A stretch of 64,000 bases of DNA from DASVFB01 sp963815965 (GTDB lineage: Bacteria; Actinomycetota; Thermoleophilia; Gaiellales; Gaiellaceae), in contig CAWFIT010000001.1 in NCBI GenBank assembly GCA_963815965.1, positions 992,001 to 1,056,000 on the forward strand, written 5' to 3'. Under the pieces are notes generated by a model. The model made no database searches. It saw nothing but the letters and a program-made list of their open reading frames with translations, and was not told the DNA's origin. Position numbers and translations under genes: made by a program. Shown here in pieces: positions 7,045 to 13,932 of the stretch (its first letter is position 1; the number at the start of each line of letters is the position of its first letter).

Positions 7045-7620
7045 GTGCCGACTCGCCGAAACGAGCTGACCCGGCAGGCGGCCAGGCTTTTTGCCGAGCA
7101 GGGATACCACGGCACCTCGATGGAAGACCTGGCCTCGGCGATGGGTGTTCAGAAGGGCTCGCTATACGCGCACGTGCGGTCGAAGGAGGACCTGCTCGAC
7201 GAGATCGCGCGGGAAGGGGCCACGGCTTTCCACGCCGCGCTCGACGAGATCGACGAACGGTTGCCGGCGGTGGAGAAGCTCCGGCTCGCCCTTCGCGCGC
7301 ACCTACGCGTCGTAGGCGAGCAGTTGGACGTCGCCACGGTCTTCGTCCGGGAGTGGCGCTACCTGGAAGGCGAGCGCCGGGAGCAGTTCCTGGCCGAGCG
7401 GCGCCGCTACGAGGAGCGCATCCGCGCGCTCTTCCGCGAAGGCGTCGAGCAGAGCGAGCTCCGCACCGACCTGGACGTGACCGTGGCCGCCCTCGTCTTT
7501 CTTTCTTCCGCGAACTGGGCGTACACATGGCTGCAGCCGGGTCGCGACACGGACGGCCTCGCGGACCGCTTCTTCGAGCTGCTCGTGGACGGCATGCGCG
7601 GCTACGCGACGCGTTCATGA
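7045..7620 (+). CDS. TetR/AcrR-family regulator (PaaR-like)
   Basis: A 191-residue TetR protein starting at GTG 7045. The N-terminal helix-turn-helix is typical (A-A-R-L-F-A-E-Q-G-Y-H-G-T-S-M-E-D-L-A, S-L-Y-A-H-V-R-S-K-E-D-L-L), followed by a helical ligand-binding domain (E-W-R-Y-L, R-R-Y-E, W-A-Y-T-W). It faces paaA across a shared 20-bp operator, so I infer it represses the paa operon and itself, responding to a CoA thioester. The TAGGGT box 7 nt upstream and lack of an SD suggest a leaderless mRNA. Confidence 0.88.
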   Translation: MPTRRNELTRQAARLFAEQGYHGTSMEDLASAMGVQKGSLYAHVRSKEDLLDEIAREGATAFHAALDEIDERLPAVEKLRLALRAHLRVVGEQLDVATVFVREWRYLEGERREQFLAERRRYEERIRALFREGVEQSELRTDLDVTVAALVFLSSANWAYTWLQPGRDTDGLADRFFELLVDGMRGYATRS

Positions 7621-7636
7621 CGTCCTGCTGCCTGCC

Positions 7637-8521
7637 GTGACGGACGTGCTCTTAATCGTGAATCCGTTCGCGACGTCCGTCACGGAGCAGCGCGTGCGGT
7701 TGGTCGAGGCGTCGCTGGCGCGCGCGGGCGAGGTGAAGACGGTGCTCACCGAGCGACGGGGGCACGCGACCGAGCTTGCGGCCGCGGGCGCGGACGCTGT
7801 CGTCGTGTTCGGCGGGGACGGCGCCGTCAACGAGGTGCTCAACGGGCTCGCCGCGGAAGTTCCCTTCGGCGCGCTCCCCGGCGGCGGCACGAGCGTGTTC
7901 GCCCGCGCGCTGGGGCTGCCGCGCGATCCCGGCGCTGCCGCCGAGCAGCTCGCAGAGGCAATTGGCGTCGGACGCACGCGACGGATCACGCTCGGCCGCG
8001 TCGACGGCCGACGGTTCGGGTTCTCTGCGGGCGTCGGTTTCGACGCCGCGACGGTGCGTCGCGTCGACGCGCTCGGTCGCGCGCAGGACGGAAAACGTCC
8101 GGGCGATTTCGCCTTCGCGTACGAGCTCGTCCGCGTGCTCGCCTCAGGGCGCTTCAAGCTCGAACCGGCGCTCGAGGTGAGCGGACGCGGTCGCGCGGCT
8201 GCGGTCTTCGTGGCGAACTGCGATCCGTACACGTACGCCGGCTCGATCCCGCTGCACATTGCGCCTGAAGCTCGTTTCGAGCTCGGCCTCGACCTGGTCG
8301 CCCCAATCTCGGTCTCGGCGCGGTCGGTGCCGCGCGTTGCGCGTCGGCTGGTGACGGGCAAGGGCCACGAGACGGAGGACGTCCTCTACGCCCACGACGT
8401 CGACCGGATCGAGATCACGTGTGATCGGCCGCTGCCGCTCCAGGTCGACGGCGAGGACCTCGGCGACGTGGTGCACGCGGTGATCGAGGCCGAGCGGGAT
8501 GCGGTCGGCGTTTTCGTATGA
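7637..8521 (+). CDS. Diacylglycerol/lipid kinase family protein (YegS/DgkB type)
   Basis: A 294-residue protein with the DAGK catalytic domain: V-N-P-F-A at the start, the nucleotide-binding G-G-D-G-A-V-N-E-V loop and the G-G-G-T-S-V-F-A-R motif that usually reads G-T-x-N-x-F-A-R. The C-terminal beta-sandwich includes F-S-A-G-V-G-F-D-A and L-P-L-Q-V-D-G-E-D. It probably phosphorylates diacylglycerol or a related lipid alcohol at the membrane. It starts at GTG 7637, 16 nt after the TetR gene, and may be cotranscribed, though no functional link to paa is evident. Lipid specificity cannot be told from sequence. Confidence 0.85.
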   Translation: MTDVLLIVNPFATSVTEQRVRLVEASLARAGEVKTVLTERRGHATELAAAGADAVVVFGGDGAVNEVLNGLAAEVPFGALPGGGTSVFARALGLPRDPGAAAEQLAEAIGVGRTRRITLGRVDGRRFGFSAGVGFDAATVRRVDALGRAQDGKRPGDFAFAYELVRVLASGRFKLEPALEVSGRGRAAAVFVANCDPYTYAGSIPLHIAPEARFELGLDLVAPISVSARSVPRVARRLVTGKGHETEDVLYAHDVDRIEITCDRPLPLQVDGEDLGDVVHAVIEAERDAVGVFV

Positions 8522-8526
8522 GCCGC

Positions 8527-8532
8527 TAGATT
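8527..8532 (+). promoter_or_regulatory. Candidate -10 box of the 2-oxoacid dehydrogenase operon
   Basis: TAGATT lies 9 nt before ATG 8542 and 5 nt after the lipid-kinase stop. No SD is present between box and start, consistent with a leaderless or nearly leaderless transcript. No clear -35 is seen. Confidence 0.4.
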
Positions 8533-8541
8533 CCCCCTGGA

Positions 8542-9606
8542 ATGGCCCAGGTTCTGCCTGCGGAGCGCGACCTGCGCCGCGTCATCGGTGACGGCGCCGA
8601 GATTCCCGACGGCGAGGTCGAGGGGCTCGACGAGAAGGGCATGCTCGACCTCTACCGGTCGCTCATCCTGCTTCGCACCTACGACGAGCGCTCGGTCGTC
8701 TACCACCGCCAGGGGCGGATCGGCACGTACGCGATCTTCTGGAACCACGAGGCGATGCAAGCCGGCTCCGCGCACGCCCTCGCCCCGGAGGACTGGATCT
8801 TTCCGAGCTACCGCGAGTCGGCGATCGGGCTGCTGCGAGGGATGCCCGCGTCGACCGTGCTCTCCTGGTGGCGTGGGCATCCCGCCGGCTGGTGGAATCC
8901 GACGGACTACAACGTCGCCTCGATCTGCGTGCCGATCGCGACGCACGTGCCGCACGCCGCGGGGCTCGCGTGGGGGAAGAAGCTGCGCGGCGAGCCGACC
9001 GTCGCGATCGCCTACTTCGGCGACGGCGCAACGTCTGAGGGCGCGTTTCACGAGGGCGCAAACTTCGCCGCGGTCATGCAGGCGCCGCTGATCCTCTTCT
9101 GCAACAACAACTACTGGGCAATCTCGACGCCGCTTTCCGCGCAGACGCGCGCAGAGACGCTCGCGGACAAGGCGGTCGGTTACGGAATGCCTGGCGTGCG
9201 CGTCGACGGCACCGACGTGCTCGCCGTCTACGAGGCGACTCGCGAGGCGGTCACGCGCGCGCGGTCGGGCGACGGACCGACGTTCATCGAGGCGGTCTCG
9301 TATCGCACGGCGCCGCACGCAACGGCTGACGACCCGAAGGCGTACATCGACCTCGAACGGGTCGAGGAGGAGAAGAAGCGGGAGTGCGTCGGCCGCTACG
9401 ACGCGTACCTGCGGCGCCTCGGCGTCCTCGACGACGCGACCGCCGAAGAGATCAGGGCGTGGGCGCTCGAGCTGATGCGCGAGGGGATCGCGGCTGCCGA
9501 GGCGGAGCCGCCTCCGGATCCGGCGCTGCTGTTCGAGCACGCGTTCGTCGATCCGCCCGCGTCGTTCCGCAGCGATCTCGAGGAGCTTCGGAGGATCCTT
9601 GGCTGA
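8542..9606 (+). CDS. 2-oxoacid dehydrogenase E1 component, alpha subunit (pyruvate or branched-chain)
   Basis: A 354-residue thiamine-diphosphate enzyme subunit. The TPP/Mg motif G-D-G-A-T-S-E-G with downstream C-N-N-N-Y-W is clear, as are Y-R-E-S-A and R-T-A-P-H-A-T-A-D-D-P. It decarboxylates a 2-oxoacid and passes the acyl group to the lipoyl arm of E2. Motifs resemble both pyruvate dehydrogenase (PdhA) and branched-chain 2-oxoacid dehydrogenase (BkdA) E1 alpha subunits, so the substrate is open. It heads an operon with E1 beta (8-nt overlap), a HIRAN gene, a glycolipid-binding gene and E2. E3 is not in the window. Confidence 0.88.
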   Translation: MAQVLPAERDLRRVIGDGAEIPDGEVEGLDEKGMLDLYRSLILLRTYDERSVVYHRQGRIGTYAIFWNHEAMQAGSAHALAPEDWIFPSYRESAIGLLRGMPASTVLSWWRGHPAGWWNPTDYNVASICVPIATHVPHAAGLAWGKKLRGEPTVAIAYFGDGATSEGAFHEGANFAAVMQAPLILFCNNNYWAISTPLSAQTRAETLADKAVGYGMPGVRVDGTDVLAVYEATREAVTRARSGDGPTFIEAVSYRTAPHATADDPKAYIDLERVEEEKKRECVGRYDAYLRRLGVLDDATAEEIRAWALELMREGIAAAEAEPPPDPALLFEHAFVDPPASFRSDLEELRRILG

Positions 9607-10573
9607 GCTCTCGATCGTCGAGGCAATCAACGACGCGTTTCACGTCGAGCTCGCCCGCGACGACGACGTGCTCGTGATGGGCGAGGACGTCGGTCGCGCC
9701 GGCGGCGTGTTCCGCGCGACCGCCGGGTTGCGCGACCGGTTCGGCGCGGATAGGTGCGTCGACACGCCCCTCGCGGAGGCCGGCATGCTCGGCGCAGCGA
9801 TCGGGCTGTGCATGGCAGGCTGGCGGCCGGTGTGCGAGATGCAGTACGACGCGTTCTCGTACCCCGGGCTCGACCAGCTGATCAACCACGTCGGCCGCTA
9901 CCGGTGGCGCACGGGCGGCACGATGGAGTTCCCGCTCGTCGTACGGATGCCGTACGGCGGGGGCGTTCGCGCGCCCGAGCTCCACGACGACTCGCCGGAG
10001 ACGTATTACGTCCACACGCCCGGTGTGAAGGTCGCGATCCCCTCGACGCCTGCGGACGCGAAAGGGCTGCTCGCCGCCGCGATCCGCGATCCGGATCCCG
10101 TCGTCGTGCTCGAGCCGAAGCTGCACTACCGGACGATCCGCGGCGAGGTTCCCGAGGGCGAGCACGTCGTTCCGCTCGGGAAGGCGCGCATCGCGCGGGA
10201 GGGGACCGACGTGTCGCTCGTCGCCTACGGCTCGATGGTGCCTCTGTGCGAAAAGGCCGCCGACGCGCTCGAAGGCGAGGCGTCTGTCGAGGTGCTCGAC
10301 ATTCGCACGCTGAAGCCGCTCGACGAGGAGGCACTGCTCGCGTCGGCCGCCAAGACCGGGCGGGTCGTGATCGTGCAGGAGGCGCCGCGCACGCTCGGCT
10401 ACGCGGCCGAGCTCGCCGCGATCCTCGCGGAGAAGGCGATCCTCGACCTCCACGGGCCTGTGCTCCGCGTCACCGGCTACGACGTTCCGTACCCGTACTG
10501 GCAGATCGAGGACGCGTACATGCCGTCGGTCGAGCGCGTGCTCGACGCCGTGCGCAAACTGCTTGCGTTCTGA
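9599..10573 (+). CDS. 2-oxoacid dehydrogenase E1 component, beta subunit
   Basis: A 324-residue transketolase-like beta subunit. It starts at TTG 9599 (M-A-E-L-S-I-V-E-A-I-N), overlapping the alpha gene by 8 nt. Family motifs: V-L-V-M-G-E-D-V-G, D-T-P-L-A-E-A-G-M-L-G-A-A-I-G, Q-Y-D-A-F-S-Y-P-G-L-D-Q-L, and in the C-terminal domain L-D-I-R-T-L-K-P-L-D. With the alpha subunit it forms the alpha2beta2 E1 that binds TPP at the interface. Substrate preference (pyruvate versus branched-chain 2-oxoacids) cannot be settled from these motifs. The downstream HIRAN gene starts inside its 3' end, indicating coupled translation. Confidence 0.9.
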   Translation: MAELSIVEAINDAFHVELARDDDVLVMGEDVGRAGGVFRATAGLRDRFGADRCVDTPLAEAGMLGAAIGLCMAGWRPVCEMQYDAFSYPGLDQLINHVGRYRWRTGGTMEFPLVVRMPYGGGVRAPELHDDSPETYYVHTPGVKVAIPSTPADAKGLLAAAIRDPDPVVVLEPKLHYRTIRGEVPEGEHVVPLGKARIAREGTDVSLVAYGSMVPLCEKAADALEGEASVEVLDIRTLKPLDEEALLASAAKTGRVVIVQEAPRTLGYAAELAAILAEKAILDLHGPVLRVTGYDVPYPYWQIEDAYMPSVERVLDAVRKLLAF

Positions 10574-10955
10574 GCGAAGGCTCCGGCTGTGGCTCGAACG
10601 CGGCGAGTCCGGTTACTACCTTCGCGACGCGGAGAGCGGCGAGCCGGTTCGCTGGTCCGACTCGCGCGTGCGCGTCGTGCCCGTCGCAGGCGTCTCGTAC
10701 CGGGCGGAAGCTTTGCCAGACGCATCGTTCGACCCCGGGCGTCGCCTTGCGCTTGTGCCCGAGCCCGAGAATGAGCACGATCCGAACGCCGTCGCTATCT
10801 GGAACGAGGAGCGCACAGTGCAGCTCGGGTACGTGCCGCGTGACGTCGCGCCTTCGCTCGAGGGCAACGAGCAGGCCGTGTCGTTGTGGCGAGTCGACGG
10901 CGGGCTGCGCGTGCTGATCGTTCCCGCGACCGCGTGGATCGGGCAGCCGCGATGA
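10563..10955 (+). CDS. HIRAN-domain protein
   Basis: A 130-residue protein starting at TTG 10563, overlapping the E1 beta 3' end by 11 nt. The C-terminal ~75 residues match a HIRAN domain: V-A-G-V-S-Y-R, a variable loop, L-A-L-V-P-E-P-E-N-E-H-D-P-N-A-V-A-I-W, then L-G-Y-V-P-R-D. HIRAN domains bind DNA ends or damaged DNA when fused to helicases; a free-standing one has no assigned role. The N-terminal ~45 residues (L-W-L-E-R-G-E-S-G-Y-Y-L-R) are unassigned. Its place between E1 beta and E2 of a metabolic complex is odd, but the overlaps on both sides show it is part of the operon. Confidence 0.75.
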   Translation: MRSERRLRLWLERGESGYYLRDAESGEPVRWSDSRVRVVPVAGVSYRAEALPDASFDPGRRLALVPEPENEHDPNAVAIWNEERTVQLGYVPRDVAPSLEGNEQAVSLWRVDGGLRVLIVPATAWIGQPR

Positions 10956-11449
10956 GGCTCTACGCGTGGCAGGGCGAAGGGCTCTTCGAGGTGGCGTTCG
11001 TCGACCTCGGCGACGATCGCCTCACGGCGCGCGGAACTCAGCTCCGACCCGATTACAGCCTCTCGTACGTGCTCGAGACGTCCGCAATGTTCGTCAGCGA
11101 GCACCTGCACGCGGAGGTCGAAACGGTGCAAGGCGCGGGCAGGCTCGACCTGCGGCGCGGCACGAAGCCGCTCAGGGACGACGTTCTCGACCTGGATCTC
11201 CAGGCTTCGCCGCTCTTCAACTCGCTGCCCGTGCTGCGCGACCGCCTCCACGAGGGCGGCGACGCGCGCGAGTACGCGATGGCGTTCGTGAAGGTGCCCG
11301 AGCTCTCGGTCGAGCGTTCCGCGCAGCGGTACGTCCCGCTCGGCCGCGGCGTCGTCCGCTTCCGCTCGGGCACGTTCACGGCGGACATAGAGTTCGACGC
11401 CGACGGGTTCGTGCTTCGCTACCCCGGGCTCGCGGAGAGGGTGACCTGA
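10952..11449 (+). CDS. Putative glycolipid-binding domain protein (PF06475-like)
   Basis: A 165-residue protein starting at ATG 10952 (ATGA overlap with the HIRAN gene) and ending one base before the E2 start. The sequence matches the putative glycolipid-binding family in order: L-D-L-D-L-Q-A-S-P-L-F-N-S-L-P-V, A-M-A-F-V-K-V-P-E-L-S-V, Q-R-Y-V-P-L, F-T-A-D-I-E-F-D-A-D-G-F-V and Y-P-G-L at the end. No signal peptide or membrane segment is visible. The family name rests on distant similarity; the ligand is unknown. Its conserved-looking position inside a 2-oxoacid dehydrogenase operon is unexplained. Confidence 0.75.
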   Translation: MRLYAWQGEGLFEVAFVDLGDDRLTARGTQLRPDYSLSYVLETSAMFVSEHLHAEVETVQGAGRLDLRRGTKPLRDDVLDLDLQASPLFNSLPVLRDRLHEGGDAREYAMAFVKVPELSVERSAQRYVPLGRGVVRFRSGTFTADIEFDADGFVLRYPGLAERVT

Positions 11450-12535
11450 TTGGCCTACGAGTTCAAGCTCCCGGACCTCGGCGAAGGATTGACGGAGGGC
11501 GAAGTCGCCCGCTGGCTCGTCGCGGAAGGGCAGGACGTCGCGGAGGACGAGCCGCTCGTCGAGATCCTGACCGACAAGACGACCGTGGAGATCCCGTCGC
11601 CGGCCGCGGGCGTCGTCTCCCGCATCCTCGTCGAGGAGGGCACGGTCGTCCCGGTCGGGACGGTGCTCGTGGTGATCGGCGGCGACGGTGCCGAACCCGT
11701 GTCCGAACCTGCCGTGTCCCGAGTCCAGGACTCGGGACACGGCGAGGCCGGACGTGTCCAGGCGACGCCCCTCGTCAAGAGGGTTGCCAGGGAGCTGGGC
11801 GTCGACCTCGCAAGGGTCGCCGGCACCGGCCCCGGCGGGCGCATCACCGAGCAGGACGTGCGCGCCGCGGCCGTGTCCCCAGTCCAGGACTCGGGACACG
11901 GCCCGGAGGGGCGTCGGGAATCTCTGCGCGGTGTGCGGCGGCTCGTGGCGGAGCACATGGCGCGTGCGCATCGCGAGGTGGCTCCGGTGACGTGGGTCGA
12001 GGAGTGCGATTTCTCGCACGTCGACCTCGCCTCGCTCGTGCCGACGCTGCTCAAGGCTTGCGCGGCCGCGCTGCAGGAGTTCCCCGAGCTGAACGCGCGC
12101 CTGGACAGCGACGCGATCGTCTATCTCGACCGTTACGACCTCGGCGTCGCCGTGCAGACGGACCAGGGCCTCGTCGTTCCGGTCGTCCGCGACTGCGCGA
12201 CGAAGTCGCGCGACGAGTTGCGCGGAGAGGTCGAACGGCTCGCCGAAGCGGCACGCGCGGGGAAGCTCAAGCCCGAGGAGCTACGCGGCTCGACGTTCAC
12301 GGTGACGAGCGCCGGCAAGCTGGCTGGTCTCTTCCAGACACCGATCGTCAATCATCCTGAGGTGGCGATCCTCAGCGTTGGGCGCATCGCCGAGCGGCCT
12401 GTCGTGCGTGACGGCGAACTGACGACAGCGTCGGTCGGCTACGTCTCGGTCACGTTCGACCACCGCGTGGTGGACGGTGCCCGAGCCGCCGAATTCGGCC
12501 TCGGCGTGATTCGGCGGCTCGAGCAACCGGACTAG
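11450..12535 (+). CDS. 2-oxoacid dehydrogenase E2 (dihydrolipoamide acyltransferase)
   Basis: A 361-residue E2 starting at TTG 11450. One N-terminal lipoyl domain (modified Lys about 43 in L-T-D-K-T-T), a peripheral subunit-binding domain at about 105-140 (T-P-L-V-K-R-V-A-R-E-L-G-V-D, G-T-G-P-G-G-R-I-T) and a C-terminal acyltransferase core with the catalytic D-H-R-V-V-D-G motif near residue 337. It carries acyl groups from E1 and transfers them to CoA. Both linkers that flank the subunit-binding domain contain a copy of the dispersed palindrome, read in the same frame as V-S-R-V-Q-D-S-G-H-G and V-S-P-V-Q-D-S-G-H-G. The core is short for the family but appears complete. Confidence 0.9.
   Translation: MAYEFKLPDLGEGLTEGEVARWLVAEGQDVAEDEPLVEILTDKTTVEIPSPAAGVVSRILVEEGTVVPVGTVLVVIGGDGAEPVSEPAVSRVQDSGHGEAGRVQATPLVKRVARELGVDLARVAGTGPGGRITEQDVRAAAVSPVQDSGHGPEGRRESLRGVRRLVAEHMARAHREVAPVTWVEECDFSHVDLASLVPTLLKACAAALQEFPELNARLDSDAIVYLDRYDLGVAVQTDQGLVVPVVRDCATKSRDELRGEVERLAEAARAGKLKPEELRGSTFTVTSAGKLAGLFQTPIVNHPEVAILSVGRIAERPVVRDGELTTASVGYVSVTFDHRVVDGARAAEFGLGVIRRLEQPD
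11712..11742 (+). repeat. Dispersed palindrome, copy B (E2 linker 1)
   Basis: Perfect inverted repeat: CCGTGTCCCGAGTCC, central A, GGACTCGGGACACGG, extendable by one more G/C pair on each side (11711-11743). It encodes V-S-R-V-Q-D-S-G-H-G in the linker between the lipoyl and subunit-binding domains of E2. Confidence 0.9.
11871..11901 (+). repeat. Dispersed palindrome, copy C (E2 linker 2)
   Basis: CCGTGTCCCCAGTCC, A, GGACTCGGGACACGG: identical to copy B except one arm base, with two further pairs outside (11869-11903). It is in the same frame as copy B and encodes V-S-P-V-Q-D-S-G-H-G between the subunit-binding domain and the catalytic core. Confidence 0.9.
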
Positions 12536-12545
12536 TTCGAACTAG
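12532..12545. other. 14-bp palindrome holding both stop codons of a convergent pair
   Basis: CTAGTTCGAACTAG is self-complementary and supplies TAG for E2 (12533-12535) and, on the other strand, TAG for the CHRD gene (12544-12542). It is too short to be a convincing terminator, and no U-tract follows. A second CTAG...CTAG palindrome lies at 37241-37254. Confidence 0.5.
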
Positions 12546-13105
12546 CCTCCGAACGTCCTCTGGCTGTTGTTGTTGATCTGGCCGCGGATCTCGCCGCCGG
12601 GCCAGCGGGTCGTGTGGATGTTCGCGTACGCGTTACCGGCCTGCATCGCCTTGACGATCTCGCCGAACGACCCGGGCTCGATGCCCTGCCCGTTCGGTCC
12701 GATCACGTCGGCCGGCCCGACGTCTCCCTCGACCGTGCCGGAGACATTCGGGCACGGAGTCGGCTTCGTGCTGCCGCCGCAGAGGAAGAACGAGACGCCG
12801 CCCGCGACGAAGCGGGTGCCGAAGTGCACGTGCGCGAAGAGCGAGGTCCCGCCTTCGAGGCCGGCGTATTGGAAGACGAAGTGCAGCTTGTCCGGCGCCA
12901 CGAGCTTCGCCCGGAAGTCGCCGACGCCGGTCGACGACACGGACGGAGTCTCCTGGTAACCGTTCAGCCGTGCGTGGAATTGCTTCGCGTTCGGCGGATC
13001 GTGGTGATGCAGCGGGCCGAATCCCTTCGACGCCACCGCGTACGACCCGGCAGCCAGCCCGGCGATCATCGCCGCCACGAGGACGTACCGACGCTTCAAA
13101 ACCAT
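12542..13105 (-). CDS. CHRD-domain secreted protein
   Basis: A 187-residue protein from ATG 13105 with an AGGAGG site 6 nt upstream on the minus strand, one of the clearer SD sequences in the window. An N-terminal hydrophobic segment (YVLVAAMIAGLAAGSYAVA) is a signal peptide or anchor. The rest is a CHRD domain: F-H-A-R-L-N-G-Y-Q-E-T-P, L-H-F-V-F-Q-Y-A-G-L-E-G, F-A-H-V-H-F-G and a C-terminal Y-A-N-I-H-T-T-R-W-P-G-G-E-I-R-G-Q-I. CHRD proteins are exported beta-sandwich proteins of unknown function in bacteria. It is convergent with the E2 gene. Confidence 0.88.
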   Translation of the reverse strand: MVLKRRYVLVAAMIAGLAAGSYAVASKGFGPLHHHDPPNAKQFHARLNGYQETPSVSSTGVGDFRAKLVAPDKLHFVFQYAGLEGGTSLFAHVHFGTRFVAGGVSFFLCGGSTKPTPCPNVSGTVEGDVGPADVIGPNGQGIEPGSFGEIVKAMQAGNAYANIHTTRWPGGEIRGQINNNSQRTFGG

Positions 13106-13167
13106 CCTGCCTCCTCTCCCTTCGATTCCCTGAACGGATTATGTACGGAATTTGCGGTCGATCGGTT

Positions 13168-13464
13168 CTACGCGGCAACCGTTGCTGACAGATGTCGCTC
13201 CAGCAACCCCTCCATCTGCGGCAGATTCGCCCTGCCGTCGATCCGGTCGACGACCTTCCGATCGATCACGAGCACCAGCGAAGGCACTTGCTCGACGCAG
13301 AACTTGGCGAGCAGGCGCGGGTGCTGGTCGGCGTCCACGCGCCGCACCTTCAAGCGCGCGCGCTCCTTGCGTGCGACGTGTGCGAGCAGGCTTTCCATCC
13401 GGCGCGCCGGCCCTGACGTCGCGCGTGTGAAGAAGACCAGCGTCGGACATGCCGCGTCGCGCAT
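13168..13464 (-). CDS. Thioredoxin-fold protein without the active-site cysteines
   Basis: A 98-residue protein from ATG 13464. The thioredoxin fold is recognisable: T-L-V-F-F-T-R, a helix, V-R-R-V-D-A-D-Q-H-P-R-L-L-A-K-F, the cis-Pro strand V-E-Q-V-P-S-L-V-L-V and G-R-A-N-L. Where W-C-G-P-C is expected the protein reads A-T-S-G-P-A-R-R, so both redox cysteines are gone. A disulfide reductase role is therefore unlikely; a binding or scaffold role is possible. It is divergent from the membrane gene at 13516. Confidence 0.7.
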   Translation of the reverse strand: MRDAACPTLVFFTRATSGPARRMESLLAHVARKERARLKVRRVDADQHPRLLAKFCVEQVPSLVLVIDRKVVDRIDGRANLPQMEGLLERHLSATVAA

Positions 13465-13515
13465 TGCTGCAGTCTTTCCGGACGGCGGTCGACCGAAACT
13501 ACACTTCGCCGTCGC

Positions 13516-13932
13516 ATGCACGAGATCTGGCTGATCAGCATCTCGGCGGGCGCCGGCGCGGCGTTCGGTGTCGCGGCTGCGGGGCTGCTCGCCCGGTCGG
13601 CCCGCGCGCCGCTCGCGGCCGCCGCCGTCGCGCTCGTCGCAGGCGGCGTGCTCGCGTGGCTCGTCTTCGACTGGAAGGCGGCAATCGCCGCTGTGATCGC
13701 CGGCGCGCTCTGTGGCTACGGCGCGGGTGTCTTCGCCCGCGGCGCAGTGAGTCGCGGCGGCACCGCGTCGGGAACCGCCGTGTTGCTCGTCGCCGCGGCC
13801 GTCGTTGTATTCGCCCTCGCGCTGATCCCGTTCGTCGGCTTCATCGAGGCCGTCGCGATCCCGGCGTTCGCGCTTCGCGCACGTCAACGGGCCGGGGAGA
13901 AGTACGCCGGCCTCCGCACGCTTGCCAAGTAA
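13516..13932 (+). CDS. Small integral membrane protein, unknown function
   Basis: A 138-residue protein from ATG 13516, Ala/Val/Gly-rich, with about four hydrophobic segments (residues ~5-27, 31-50, 52-75, 85-110) and a short basic C-terminus. I do not recognise a family. A TACACT box lies at 13500-13505, 10 nt before the ATG. The last codons overlap the start of the phosphodiesterase gene by 11 nt, so the two are probably one transcript. Confidence 0.65.
   Translation: MHEIWLISISAGAGAAFGVAAAGLLARSARAPLAAAAVALVAGGVLAWLVFDWKAAIAAVIAGALCGYGAGVFARGAVSRGGTASGTAVLLVAAAVVVFALALIPFVGFIEAVAIPAFALRARQRAGEKYAGLRTLAK

Noticed and set aside
10966..12360. 464-codon plus-strand frame overlapping the glycolipid-binding and E2 genes
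   Set aside because: Extremely Arg-rich composition typical of a shifted frame in GC-rich DNA; E2 in the other frame is unambiguous.
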